Shown here in pieces: positions 34,768 through 42,807 of a stretch of 64,000 nt of DNA. A program made the position numbers and the translations under genes. Origin of the DNA: Acidovorax sp. MR-S7 (GTDB lineage Bacteria > Pseudomonadota > Gammaproteobacteria > Burkholderiales > Burkholderiaceae_C); NCBI RefSeq assembly GCF_000400995.2, contig NZ_DF238999.1, positions 62,001 to 126,000 of the forward strand, given 5' to 3'. The stretch's first letter is position 1. Each line of letters starts with the position of its first letter. Below the pieces are notes generated by a model, which saw only the letters and a program-made list of their open reading frames with translations, ran no database searches and was not told where the DNA came from.

Positions 34768-35923
34768 TCCCGACCTGGCCCGCCTGCGGTCCGAGGGGTA
34801 TTTCGTCCGCATCCAGGGCAGCCTCCTGGTGATGCGGGAGGTCCCCTACGTCGATGCTCAGCGCCGCGTGCGTACCGGCACGCTGGTGTCTCCCTTGGAC
34901 CTGGCCGGAGATCGTACCCGCAAGCCGGAAAATCACGTGATCCATTGGGACGGTGACTTTCCGTGCAACGCGGATGGGACCCCCTTGCCTGCGATTTCGC
35001 ATCAGTCACCCAACACTGACCTGGGCCACGGACTCACGGCACGGCACAGCTTCTCCAACAAGCCTCCCGAGGGCTATGCGGACTACTACGCCAAGATGTC
35101 TACCTACGCGACCATCTTGGCGGGGCCTGCCGCCGTCCTGCAGCCCGGCATCAGCCCTCGGTTGATCCGTGGTGCTGATGATGAAGACGAATTCAGCGTG
35201 TTCAACTACCTCGACACCGCCTCGAGCCGGGTTGGCCTGGGCGCGCTTGCCAGCAAGCTGGAAAACGAGGTGGTGGGTATCCTGGGCGCCGGCGGCACTG
35301 GAGGCTACATCCTTGACCTGGTGGCCAAGACGCCGGTGAAGGAAATCCGCTTGTTCGACGACGATGAGTTCCTGTTGCACAACGCGTTCCGCGCACCCGG
35401 AGCGCCGTCGCTGGAAGAGTTGCGTGACGCCCCAAAGAAGGTGCACTACCTGAGGGGCATCTACGAGCGGATGCACCGCGGCATCGTGGCGCACCCGGTG
35501 AAGCTGAAGGCGGAGACGCTGGGTCTGCTTGATGGCATCACGTTTGCGTTCATCAGCATGGACGCCGGTGAGGAAAAGCGGGCCGTAGTTGCGAAGCTGG
35601 AAGCCCTGGGCGTGTCGTTCATCGACGTCGGGATGGGGCTGGAACTGTCGTCCAATGGCAGCCTTGGGGGCATCCTGCGGGTGACGACGAGCACGCCGGC
35701 GAAGCGCGATCATATCCACGCCGGTCGCATCTCCTTTGAGGGCGGTGGCGGTCAGGACGTCTACGCGTCCAACATCCAGGTGGCGGACCTGAACGCCCTG
35801 AATGCCTGTTTGGCGGTCGTGAGGTGGAAGAAGCTCCGCGAGTTCTACCGCGATCTGGAGAACGAGCACCACAGCACGTACACGACCGATGGCGGCATGC
35901 TGCTCAATGGAGACCAGTCATGA
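34742..35923 (+). CDS. ThiF/E1-like activating enzyme with N-terminal DUF6791-type domain
   Basis: A 393-residue protein starting inside the multi-ubiquitin gene. Residues 1-150 form a domain with VIHWDGDFPCNADGTPL (Cys75), placed as in E2-like partner domains. Residues 160-380 are the ThiF adenylation fold: ILGAGGTGGYILDLV (182-188), LFDDDEF (Asp206-208), LHNAFR and ISMDAGEEKR. The only other cysteine is Cys356 in the C-terminal helix; the crossover loop reads RVTTSTPAKRDH. A canonical E1 thioester cysteine is therefore absent. It should adenylate the C-terminus of the ubiquitin-like protein. Its stop overlaps the DUF6527 start (ATGA). Confidence 0.83.
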   Translation: MSRELFSLNPDLARLRSEGYFVRIQGSLLVMREVPYVDAQRRVRTGTLVSPLDLAGDRTRKPENHVIHWDGDFPCNADGTPLPAISHQSPNTDLGHGLTARHSFSNKPPEGYADYYAKMSTYATILAGPAAVLQPGISPRLIRGADDEDEFSVFNYLDTASSRVGLGALASKLENEVVGILGAGGTGGYILDLVAKTPVKEIRLFDDDEFLLHNAFRAPGAPSLEELRDAPKKVHYLRGIYERMHRGIVAHPVKLKAETLGLLDGITFAFISMDAGEEKRAVVAKLEALGVSFIDVGMGLELSSNGSLGGILRVTTSTPAKRDHIHAGRISFEGGGGQDVYASNIQVADLNALNACLAVVRWKKLREFYRDLENEHHSTYTTDGGMLLNGDQS

Positions 35924-36390
35924 TGCGCCACCAGACCCTAGAGCATCGCTTCGTCCGCAACGTTCCGCGCGAGCTGGACCCGGGCGTGTTGTACATCTCG
36001 ATGGACTACGCGACTGCGGTTCACTCGTGCTGCTGTGGTTGCGGCGACCGCGTGGTGACGCCGTTCACACCCACCGACTGGCGCATGACGTTTGACGGCG
36101 AATCCATCTCGCTTAAACCGTCCGTGGGCAACTGGAACCAGAAGTGCCGGTCCCATTACGTGATCCAGCATAGCCGGGTTTTGGAGGCCGGCCCTTGGTC
36201 GGAGGCACAGGTCGAAGCGGAGCGCCGCCGAGACAAGAAGGCCAAAGCTGCGCACTACAGCAAGCCGAGGAGTGACCAGCCTGAGGCTACGTTGCCAGCG
36301 GAGGAGCCCGTGACCAACACCGCGACTCAGGCGAAGGCTCGCCATCCGCTCAGCCTCTGGTTGCGCCTGAAATCGTGGCTGACGGGATAA
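35920..36390 (+). CDS. DUF6527-family protein of ubiquitin-like operons
   Basis: A 156-residue protein. The conserved core has a Cys cluster (HSCCCGCGDRVVTPF, residues 35-49) and the family motif SVGNWNQKCRSHYVI with Cys76, Ser78 and His79. Both fit a small zinc-stabilised hydrolase or protease fold. The C-terminus is basic and disordered (RRRDKKAKAAHYSKPRS) and ends LSLWLRLKSWLTG. DUF6527 proteins recur next to multi-ubiquitin and ThiF genes, and some literature treats them as deconjugating or processing enzymes; I recall this but cannot verify it. It overlaps the E1 stop. Confidence 0.75.
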   Translation: MMRHQTLEHRFVRNVPRELDPGVLYISMDYATAVHSCCCGCGDRVVTPFTPTDWRMTFDGESISLKPSVGNWNQKCRSHYVIQHSRVLEAGPWSEAQVEAERRRDKKAKAAHYSKPRSDQPEATLPAEEPVTNTATQAKARHPLSLWLRLKSWLTG

Positions 36391-36477
36391 CAGCCAACGA
36401 CAGCGGTGTTGCCGCCGTTCGTGAAGGTGAAGTTGCGTATATCGGGCACGCGGACATACAGTCCCTTCACGCCTAAC

Positions 36478-37566
36478 GTGTCCCTCGTCTGCGATGAGCA
36501 AGTCGAACGTGCCGCGCGGCAGATACCGCTTCACGTATTCCGAGGGTTGGTAGCCGCCTTCACCGAAGCCGAACTCCATGTTCGCCATGGCCCGCTCCAT
36601 GCGGTGCGCCTGGCGGTCGGAGAAGACCAGCTTCCCGCTCCCGTCCATCAGGTTGATGAAGTTGTGCAGCTTGTCGCCGAGCATCGAGGCCAGAAAGCCG
36701 TCCCCGAAGGTCTTCATCAGGCGCTGCGCGGTGGCCTCGCCGATGGTCGGAATGCGCTTCAGGGCGCGCAGCACGGCCGAGGATTGATCGCTGCCCGACA
36801 GCGCTCGCGGGCGCATCAGCGTCCACAGCGCGCCGCCGCAGCCGCTGCACTTGCGGCGGAACTCTTCCGCCTCCAGCTCTTGAGCACTGAGCGGCTCACC
36901 ATCCAGGTTGGTGACGACCTCCCCGCAGTGCGGACAGGCCCCCACGGTGCCGAGACGGGTGCGCTTGTGGACGAAGGCGGGTTTCCAGTGGAACCCCATC
37001 CTCATGCGGACACGACCGAGGACGAAAAACTCCTGCGCCGACGAAGGCACGCCGAGCTGTTCGCGCAGCTTGATCAGCTTGAGCAGCGTGTCCGGGCCAT
37101 TGAGCACCCAGACCTTCGCGCCCGCGACAGTGTCGAGAATCTCCCGGCGCCACTTGTAGACCAGGTGCGGCGGTGAGAGAACCAGCGTGCGGCGGTAGCC
37201 TTCGGCATGCAGGACCGCGGCCAGCGCAATGCCGATCGTGGTCTTGCCGGTGCCCATCTCGCCGTTGACGAAGACGGCCCGCTCGCCCTGGTTGACGAGC
37301 AGTTCCGAGGCCGCATGCACGACCTCGGCCTGGGCGGGGAACAACTGGCGTTTGAGCCCGGCCAGCACCAGTTGCCGGTGCGGGCGCGGCGTGCCGTCGT
37401 AGACAGGCGGGTTCGCCCGGTTGAGGGATTCCAGCAGTTCGTCCCCGAACTCGGAGACGAAATCCTGGAGGCTCATGGACAGCTCGGACGGTTCCTGTTC
37501 GAGCAGATCCCCCTCGGGAGACGAGGTATCGGCGGCCGGGGCCGCTTCGGTGGCTTGCGTGTTCAT
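36478..37566 (-). pseudogene. ICE DEAD/DEAH-box helicase, N-terminal part, cut by the island
   Basis: The start at 37566 gives about 363 codons of native sequence: a Q-type leader (PAQAEVVHAASELLVNQGER), Walker A NGEMGTGKTTIGIALAAV, motif Ia LSPPHLVYKWRRE, a zinc ribbon (CPHCGEVVTN with CSGCGGALW) and finally FDLLIADEGH, the DEAH-type motif II. At 36478 the frame passes into the island and is antisense to DUF6527. Motifs III-VI are missing, so helicase activity is lost. Its family is a standard member of ICEclc/PAGI backbones. Confidence 0.85.
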
Positions 37567-37704
37567 GGTGATGCTCCAAAAGAAACGGGGCATGCACCAC
37601 TCCCCAAGGGGCGGTGACATGCCCCAGGTGGGAGAAAAGGTCGGCGCGCGGCCGACCGTGGTTGGACAATGCGGGCACTGGCGGCCCGCCGTGAGACCGT
37701 GAGG

Positions 37705-38010
37705 TCAGTGCTCGTGTGGCAGTTCGATACGGGTGACGCTGCGATCAGCCGCGGTGAAGATGTGGATGCTCAGGTCACGGGTGATGACGTAGAACGAGTC
37801 GAGGCGTCCGCCGGACTTCAGTGCAGCGTTGTTCTGCACCCATCGGCGATCCTCGACGTCGCCCCAGTCGCCGCGCATGTGGCGCTCGAAACTGGGCATG
37901 GGATCAAGCCAGCCTTCGTCCATGAGGCGCTCGACGCCTTCGCTGAACTCCAGCGCTCCGATCTCGAATAGCCGCTTGCGACGGTGCCAGCCTTGCGGAG
38001 GCGATGACAT
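37705..38010 (-). CDS. Small ICE protein, paralogue 1 of 3
   Basis: A 101-residue protein. The core HMRGDWGDVEDRRWVQNNAAL with LDSFYVITRDLSIHIFTAA and DRSVTRIELPHE is shared with the next two genes. The family is confined to ICE/plasmid backbones and has no known function. The shared pattern (HxRGDWG, N-x2-AL-x-G, Y-x-I, DRS-T) suggests a compact alpha/beta fold. It lies between the broken helicase and paralogue 2. Confidence 0.75.
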   Translation of the reverse strand: MSSPPQGWHRRKRLFEIGALEFSEGVERLMDEGWLDPMPSFERHMRGDWGDVEDRRWVQNNAALKSGGRLDSFYVITRDLSIHIFTAADRSVTRIELPHEH

Positions 38011-38037
38011 GGCGATTCCTTCGCTGGTTGGAAAAGA

Positions 38038-38337
38038 TCAGTACTCGCTGGGTAGCAGCACCGTGGTGACGCTGCGATCCCATTCGGTGATGACCCAGAC
38101 CTTGAGGTCCGGGCCGACCTCGTAGGCCGAGAACAGGCGATCCTCGCCCGACTTCAGCGCGGCGTCGTTCTGGCGCCGGTCGCTGTCGTCGAGGTCGCCC
38201 CAGTCGGCGGACAGATGCCGCAGCAGGTACGGACGGGGATTGAGCTGGCCTTGTTGCACCAGGCTGGCGATGCCCGAGGTCATGACGACCTGGCCGGGGC
38301 TGAACCTGGGAAAAGCGTGTTGGACAACGGTGGACAT
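38038..38337 (-). CDS. Small ICE protein, paralogue 2 of 3
   Basis: The start at 38337 follows GGAGGT and gives 99 residues. It repeats the family core: HLSADWGDLDDSDRRQNDAA, LKSGEDRLFSAYEVG and WDRSVTTVLLPSEY. It is closest to paralogue 1 at the C-terminus. A GC-rich stem-loop leader precedes it (38367-38400). Function unknown. Confidence 0.75.
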   Translation of the reverse strand: MSTVVQHAFPRFSPGQVVMTSGIASLVQQGQLNPRPYLLRHLSADWGDLDDSDRRQNDAALKSGEDRLFSAYEVGPDLKVWVITEWDRSVTTVLLPSEY

Positions 38338-38437
38338 GGAGGTAACTCCTTCAGGAAAAGAGGCACCTCGCCCCATCGGGGCGAGAAACCCCGGTGGGTG
38401 GACAGAAAAGAGCGCCGCGGCTGCGGACGTTGGTCGA

Positions 38438-38755
38438 TCAGGTCACCGCCCCTTCCTCGGGCAGTTGCACGACCGTGGTGCCCTGGTCGTCACTGGTGGT
38501 GACGATCAGGAACAGCCGCGGCGTGATCTGGAAGCGCGACGTCATGGGAGCGCCTTGCTCCAGCGCGACGTCGTTCATCTGGCGCTCGGCCTCACTGGCC
38601 TCTCCCCAGTCGCCGCGCACATGGCGCTGCACGTAGGGCAAGGGGTCGATGAGGCTCTTGCTCGCCAGCCAATGCACCTTCTCGCTCAGCTTGAGCGTGC
38701 CTGGTGCGAAGAGCGGCGGAACCTGGGGCTTGCGCCCCTGGAAGATGGACAGCAT
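38438..38755 (-). CDS. Small ICE protein, paralogue 3 of 3
   Basis: A 105-residue protein with HVRGDWGEASEAERQMNDVA, LEQGAPMTSRFQITPRL and a C-terminal TTVVQLPEEG segment, so it belongs to the same family as the two downstream genes. Its N-terminus differs (MLSIFQGRKPQVPPLF). Three adjacent copies of one domain suggest duplication followed by divergence. Confidence 0.75.
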   Translation of the reverse strand: MLSIFQGRKPQVPPLFAPGTLKLSEKVHWLASKSLIDPLPYVQRHVRGDWGEASEAERQMNDVALEQGAPMTSRFQITPRLFLIVTTSDDQGTTVVQLPEEGAVT

Positions 38756-38806
38756 GGGGATACTCCTTGCGGGTGATGAAGCGCAGGCGGCAAGCCGCCT
38801 TCGGGA

Positions 38807-39916
38807 TCAGTGGATGGTGAGAACCTGGCCCAGCGTGGGAGAACTCGGTGTGAGGTCCCAGGCCCGGATCACCGGTACGAACTTGTCCGTGAGGATGCGG
38901 ATCTCGGCGTGGGAGCCGTCGTCGCGCTGGCGGTACTCCACGGCGGAGGCCTTCTTCTTGAACGTGTCGCCCTTCACGGCCAGGGTGCGGCCGCAGGGTG
39001 ACTGCACGACACCCGAGATCGCACCGGCCGCGAGGGCCAGTGCCAGGTGCCATTGGGACAAGGCGCGTGCCGGAGCACGCAAGGTCTGCTGGGTCGCGCC
39101 CAGGTGGGTCTCGAACGCGGGCCACAGGCCTTTGAGGCGCCGCACTTCGTCGGCGAACTGCTCCGGCTCCATGCTGACCCGGTAGAAATACTCCGGCTCG
39201 GCCAGGGCCGTGGGGACCACATACGGCAGCAGCGTCCATTCGGACGGCAGCTCGTCCGGCTCCAACTCGGCCAAGCCGATTTGCAGCAGCCGGGCGCGGG
39301 ACGCTTTCGCATCGTCGCCCTCCTGGTCGCGTTGCCGGACACGGCGCCCGAACACCACGACCTGCTTGAACTGCTTGTCCACCGCCTGGAACACAGACAG
39401 ATCCGTGAAATGGCGTGTCAGCCAGCCGACCATCTCCTGATCCAACACGTAGGACGGCAGGATGAAGACCAGGATGCCGCCGTACTGCAGCAGGGGCAGC
39501 GTGCGCTGGTAGAAGAGCTTTTCGAGGCGGGCGCGGCCCTTGCCTTCGTAGCCCATGTTGCCGCTGGTGTCCCTTGCGAGATCGCCATACGGCGGGTTGA
39601 GCCACAGGAGGCCGAAGGCCTGCCGCGAGATCATGGTTTCCATCAGGTCACCGTGGATGTAGTGATCGACCAGCAGCCGGGCGTGAGCCGCCCGCTCCTG
39701 GTCGAACTCGACGGCATAGGCGATGGCCCGCTCAGGCCCGAGGGCGTGGGCGGCCTCGGCGATGGCAACGCCTTCGCCAGCGCAGGGATCAAGGATGCAC
39801 ATCGGCCCGGCATCGGGTGCCAGTGCGCCGAGGGTTCTTTCGAGGGTGGCTTCGTCGGTCGGGTAGTAGCCGTTCTTGGCGAAATTCCGAGCGAGCCTGG
39901 GAAACATGAGTGCCAT
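38807..39916 (-). CDS. DUF6094-type SAM-dependent DNA methyltransferase-like protein
   Basis: The start at 39916 follows GGAG and gives 369 residues; 39907 is an alternative ATG. Motif I is ILDPCAGEGVAIAEAAHAL and motif IV is LLWLNPPYGDLARD, the NPPY of N6-adenine methyltransferases. A GGILVFILPSYVL strand follows. The C-terminal half is ICE-specific. It probably methylates adenine in ICE or host DNA, possibly as anti-restriction. No target-recognition domain is recognised. Confidence 0.8.
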   Translation of the reverse strand: MALMFPRLARNFAKNGYYPTDEATLERTLGALAPDAGPMCILDPCAGEGVAIAEAAHALGPERAIAYAVEFDQERAAHARLLVDHYIHGDLMETMISRQAFGLLWLNPPYGDLARDTSGNMGYEGKGRARLEKLFYQRTLPLLQYGGILVFILPSYVLDQEMVGWLTRHFTDLSVFQAVDKQFKQVVVFGRRVRQRDQEGDDAKASRARLLQIGLAELEPDELPSEWTLLPYVVPTALAEPEYFYRVSMEPEQFADEVRRLKGLWPAFETHLGATQQTLRAPARALSQWHLALALAAGAISGVVQSPCGRTLAVKGDTFKKKASAVEYRQRDDGSHAEIRILTDKFVPVIRAWDLTPSSPTLGQVLTIH

Positions 39917-39980
39917 GGGAATCTCCTGGTTGGCGGGGATGAAGGGCGGAAACACGCCAAGGCGTGCCTCCGGGGTGGCG

Positions 39981-40631
39981 TCAGGCCGCTGCCACTTCCG
40001 GCGTCCAGATCCGGGCCGGATAGGGATAGGCGGGGAGCACGCCCTGGCGGATGAGGTCGCCCAGCGCCTCGGTGAGCGCCGGAACGTCGATGGAGAGGCG
40101 GAACCCCTGCAGCGGCCCGAGGGCCACGGGCGAGGAGCACAGCATCTGGCGTTCCCGCAGCAGCGACAGGACTGGCGTTTGCCAGTGGTCCAGCAATGGC
40201 AGCGGGCACGTGTCCTTGACCAGTTGCCACAGGCGTGACGTGGGATCGGCCGCGGAGCGCGGCAGCAGCGCCAAGGCGCTGGCCGAACTCTTGTCGGGCC
40301 GGATGCAGCGCCGGTCGAACAGCCAGAGGTTGACCATCGAGCCGAACAGCGTGCGGCGGTAGCTGCGGGTCAGGCGCTTTTCCAGGCGCTCGACCGAGCC
40401 GACGAACACGGGCAGCGAGCCGCCCTGGTCGGTGATGACGTGGAACTGGTCCAGGCCGTCTTCGCTGCGGCCCAGGCTGAGCCGGCCGATGAACTGCTGG
40501 ACGGCAGTATCGCGGGCCCACACGGACAGAAAGATCAGGTCGCCCTGATCACTGCAGACGCAGGCATCGGACATGAGGTCGGGGCATTCGTCGATGCGGT
40601 ACAGGGGCTGGTCGGATGAGATGGCAGGCAT
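39981..40631 (-). CDS. ICE protein of unknown function
   Basis: The start at 40631 gives 216 residues. Segments: ISSDQPLYRIDECPDLMSDA, ACVCSDQGDLIFLSVWARD, DGLDQFHVITDQGGSLPVF, VERLEKRLTRSYRRTLFGSM. There is no signal peptide or membrane helix. It is part of the conserved ICE accessory block and is separated by 64 bases from the methyltransferase gene. Confidence 0.7.
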   Translation of the reverse strand: MPAISSDQPLYRIDECPDLMSDACVCSDQGDLIFLSVWARDTAVQQFIGRLSLGRSEDGLDQFHVITDQGGSLPVFVGSVERLEKRLTRSYRRTLFGSMVNLWLFDRRCIRPDKSSASALALLPRSAADPTSRLWQLVKDTCPLPLLDHWQTPVLSLLRERQMLCSSPVALGPLQGFRLSIDVPALTEALGDLIRQGVLPAYPYPARIWTPEVAAA

Positions 40632-40740
40632 GGTGGTTTCCTCGATGTGGGGGCGCACCGCCCGCAGGGGCAGTGAATGCCCCGTTAGGGATGAAAAGCG
40701 CAGTACCAAAGGCGAATGCCCGGCTGCGCCGCTGGTGACG

Positions 40741-41082
40741 TCAGGCTCCCAGTTCTGCGAACGAACCATCGGCCTTGTGCTTGACGACGCGATTGCCGAC
40801 GTTCCCCGCGTAGTCCTTCTGGGCTTCGGTGAACATGCTGCTCGGCACGTCGATGTGGAAATGGCCCAGTACTGCACGGTAGTAGTCCAGGCCGTGGCCG
40901 AACGGGTCTTCCTCGTGCAGGTTGCTGTAGAGGAAATCCTCGTCCTCGACCTTCATGGTGTTGTCGATCAGCTCGGCAGGCTTGCGGATCGTCATGAAGA
41001 AATAGCGCAGCGGCCGATCCCAGCCGAGCATGACGGTGATGGGAAATCCCTTGTGATGGGTCTCAAAGTAGTGCTGGCTCAT
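40741..41082 (-). CDS. Small ICE protein of unknown function
   Basis: A 113-residue cytoplasmic protein: MSQHYFETHHKGFPITVMLG, WDRPLRYFFMTIRKPAELID and a charged middle (DEDFLYSNLHEEDPFGHGLD). GGAGGTGT precedes the ATG. The sequence is typical of ICE accessory proteins, with no catalytic motif seen. Confidence 0.7.
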   Translation of the reverse strand: MSQHYFETHHKGFPITVMLGWDRPLRYFFMTIRKPAELIDNTMKVEDEDFLYSNLHEEDPFGHGLDYYRAVLGHFHIDVPSSMFTEAQKDYAGNVGNRVVKHKADGSFAELGA

Positions 41083-41158
41083 GGAGGTGTCCTTGGATGA
41101 GCTGGAACAGCACCGCCCGCGTGGGCCAGTGCTGCCCTGGCGGGTGGAAGGAATAGGC

Positions 41159-41548
41159 TCAGGCCTCGGCGGATGCCGGGTTCAGACGCCGATGTGCGTG
41201 GTAGGTGCGAACGCCTTCACGCCAGGCTGCGGACTGCTCTGGTGTGAGATCCAGATAGGACAGCGGGCACGAGTAGTAGTACGGGTGCATGGATTCGTCC
41301 AGCGGCTTGTAGCCCCACTGGCCGCCGCTGCATTCGAGCAGGTCGCAGCGGATGTAGCGCAGGGACTGGCCCGGCGAGAGATCACAATGCACGCCTTCGA
41401 CCTTGGCGGTCATTTCGACCACGGACCACAGCACGTTACCGCGCAGGGTGTGGGCGATGACCGTCGCGCTGACGCGCTCGGTCTCCTGGGGTGCGACGAG
41501 TTCCGCGATCAGTTCGGATCGCGGTTGGGACGAGAAGTACCAGCCCAT
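41159..41548 (-). CDS. ICE protein (possibly DUF6927)
   Basis: A 129-residue protein starting MGWYFSSQPRSELIAELV. The body has AKVEGVHCDLSPGQSLRYIR and CDLLECSGGQWGYKPLDESM followed by HPYYYSCPLSYLDL, with four cysteines spaced like a metal site. The MGWYF start and GxWGYK motif are characteristic of an ICE family. Function unknown. Confidence 0.7.
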   Translation of the reverse strand: MGWYFSSQPRSELIAELVAPQETERVSATVIAHTLRGNVLWSVVEMTAKVEGVHCDLSPGQSLRYIRCDLLECSGGQWGYKPLDESMHPYYYSCPLSYLDLTPEQSAAWREGVRTYHAHRRLNPASAEA

Positions 41549-41647
41549 GAGAGGCCTCCTGGAAAGTGGAGCCGGAGGCCTCCCCGTGGGGAAGGCCCCC
41601 GGCGGGTGATGGAATGCCGCGTGTGCGGCGATGGAACTCAGTGCGGA

Positions 41648-41971
41648 CTAGGAACCGCAACCGGCTGGGCAACAGCCGAGGGTGATTCCGTGTGAGCAGC
41701 AGCCGTTGTCGGCGAGCCACTCCCGGGTTTCCTGCCGTTCGGCAGGTGTTGCGTAGTCCCATTCCTGGGCAGCGATTTCCAGGGCGCGACCGCGCTGGCT
41801 TGCTGGCAACCGACTGGCTTGCGCGTCGATCTCCGAGCTGAAAAGCGTGACCCAGTGGTCCCAGGACAGGCCGCAACCGCGCTGGGCGTGCTCGGCGGCC
41901 GTCTCGCAGACAGCCTGCCAGGCGGGCTCGTCCAGCGCGGAATGGAATGGGTCGCAAGCGACGGTGGACAT
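41648..41971 (-). CDS. Small Cys-rich ICE protein
   Basis: A 107-residue protein: MSTVACDPFHSALDEPAWQA, WDHWVTLFSSEIDAQASRLP, and a C-terminus rich in cysteine (ADNGCCSHGITLGCCPAGCG). The terminal Cys pairs could bind metal. A repeated leader motif (42021-42032) lies upstream. Function unknown. Confidence 0.65.
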   Translation of the reverse strand: MSTVACDPFHSALDEPAWQAVCETAAEHAQRGCGLSWDHWVTLFSSEIDAQASRLPASQRGRALEIAAQEWDYATPAERQETREWLADNGCCSHGITLGCCPAGCGS

Positions 41972-42064
41972 GATGGAGACCTCCAAAAAAAGGCCAGGGT
42001 CTCCCCGCATGGGTGAAGAACCCCGGCGGGTGGATGAAGGGCGCCGCGGATGCGGCGGCCGCAA

Positions 42065-42751
42065 TCACGCAGGTTGCGGCTCGGACTGGCTCCACTCCTG
42101 CGTCTTGAAGTCCAGCGTGTAGCCCAGCTCGCCCAGGCGGGCGATCTGCGCGCGCAGGGCGCGACGGTCGATCGTTGAATCGAGCCGCACGGACTCGCCC
42201 AGCGGCCACAGGATGCCGAACAGCGCGGCGTCGCCTTCTTCGGCGCTGCCGGGGGCAGCGGCCGCAGCGGGCGTCGGCGCATCCACGCCGAAGGGCGTGG
42301 TATCGACCAGTGGGTCCGTGGACGCCTGCACGGGTGCGGACTTGGCAGGCCTGGATGCTTTGGCCGGCTTGGCCGGCGTTGCCGCTGGCTGCGCCCCTTG
42401 CTCTTCATCGAGCGGATCGACTTCCTGCGGGGCGAAGCTGCGGGCCTCGTCGCGGCTCAGTTTGTCGATGCCATTCAGCGTCATGCCGTCGAGGCTGGCC
42501 CGGACTTCAAACCGTGCGCCGCCCGCGACCGGGTAGGACTTCGCGAAGATGTAGCGGATGACGAAATCCCCCTCATACTTGCCTTCGGGGTACTGCTCCA
42601 GCTCCGCGTCCTTGACGGCGAACTCGCCGATGGGAGTGGTCAGGCGACCAACGGTGAACGGGCCGTTCTTGCCGCGGATGGTCCGCAACGTGAGCTGGCC
42701 CGGGACGACGATGGGCAGGACGGATCTCGTAGGTGCCGATGTGGCGTCCAT
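42065..42751 (-). CDS. DUF3275-family ICE protein
   Basis: A 228-residue protein. The N-terminal domain (LPIVVPGQLTLRTIRGKNGP, FTVGRLTTPIGEFAVKDAEL, EGKYEGDFVIRYIFAKSYPV) is the DUF3275 fold, resembling a small beta-barrel. An Ala/Pro/Lys-rich linker (residues about 125-175) leads to a C-terminal helix pair (IDRRALRAQIARLGELGYTL). It is probably involved in ICE DNA metabolism. It follows the DUF3577 gene by 56 bases. Confidence 0.78.
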   Translation of the reverse strand: MDATSAPTRSVLPIVVPGQLTLRTIRGKNGPFTVGRLTTPIGEFAVKDAELEQYPEGKYEGDFVIRYIFAKSYPVAGGARFEVRASLDGMTLNGIDKLSRDEARSFAPQEVDPLDEEQGAQPAATPAKPAKASRPAKSAPVQASTDPLVDTTPFGVDAPTPAAAAAPGSAEEGDAALFGILWPLGESVRLDSTIDRRALRAQIARLGELGYTLDFKTQEWSQSEPQPA

Positions 42752-42807
42752 GATGGTTCTCCTTGGGAATAGGAATGAGGCAAGGCCCCGTGAGGGGCCA
42801 TGCCGGA

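Larger units (their letters stand above)
26823..36480 (+). mobile_element. Recombinase-borne island carrying ubiquitin-like conjugation genes
   Basis: Eight plus-strand genes start with a tyrosine recombinase and end just before an interrupted minus-strand ICE helicase. The helicase frame matches its family up to the DEGH box at 36478-36489 and then changes abruptly, which fixes the right boundary to within a few bases. The left boundary lies at or just before the recombinase start. The missing half of the helicase is not found at the left edge, so the locus was rearranged after insertion. Confidence 0.7.

Noticed and set aside
35938-36477. C-terminal extension of the minus-strand helicase frame
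   Set aside because: It is antisense to the DUF6527 and island-end sequence. The helicase similarity stops at DEGH, so this part is accidental reading-through.
26812-36478. ACGCCT-NN-CGTG at both island edges as attachment sites
   Set aside because: The match is short and imperfect in GC-rich DNA. It may be chance, so no att sites are called.
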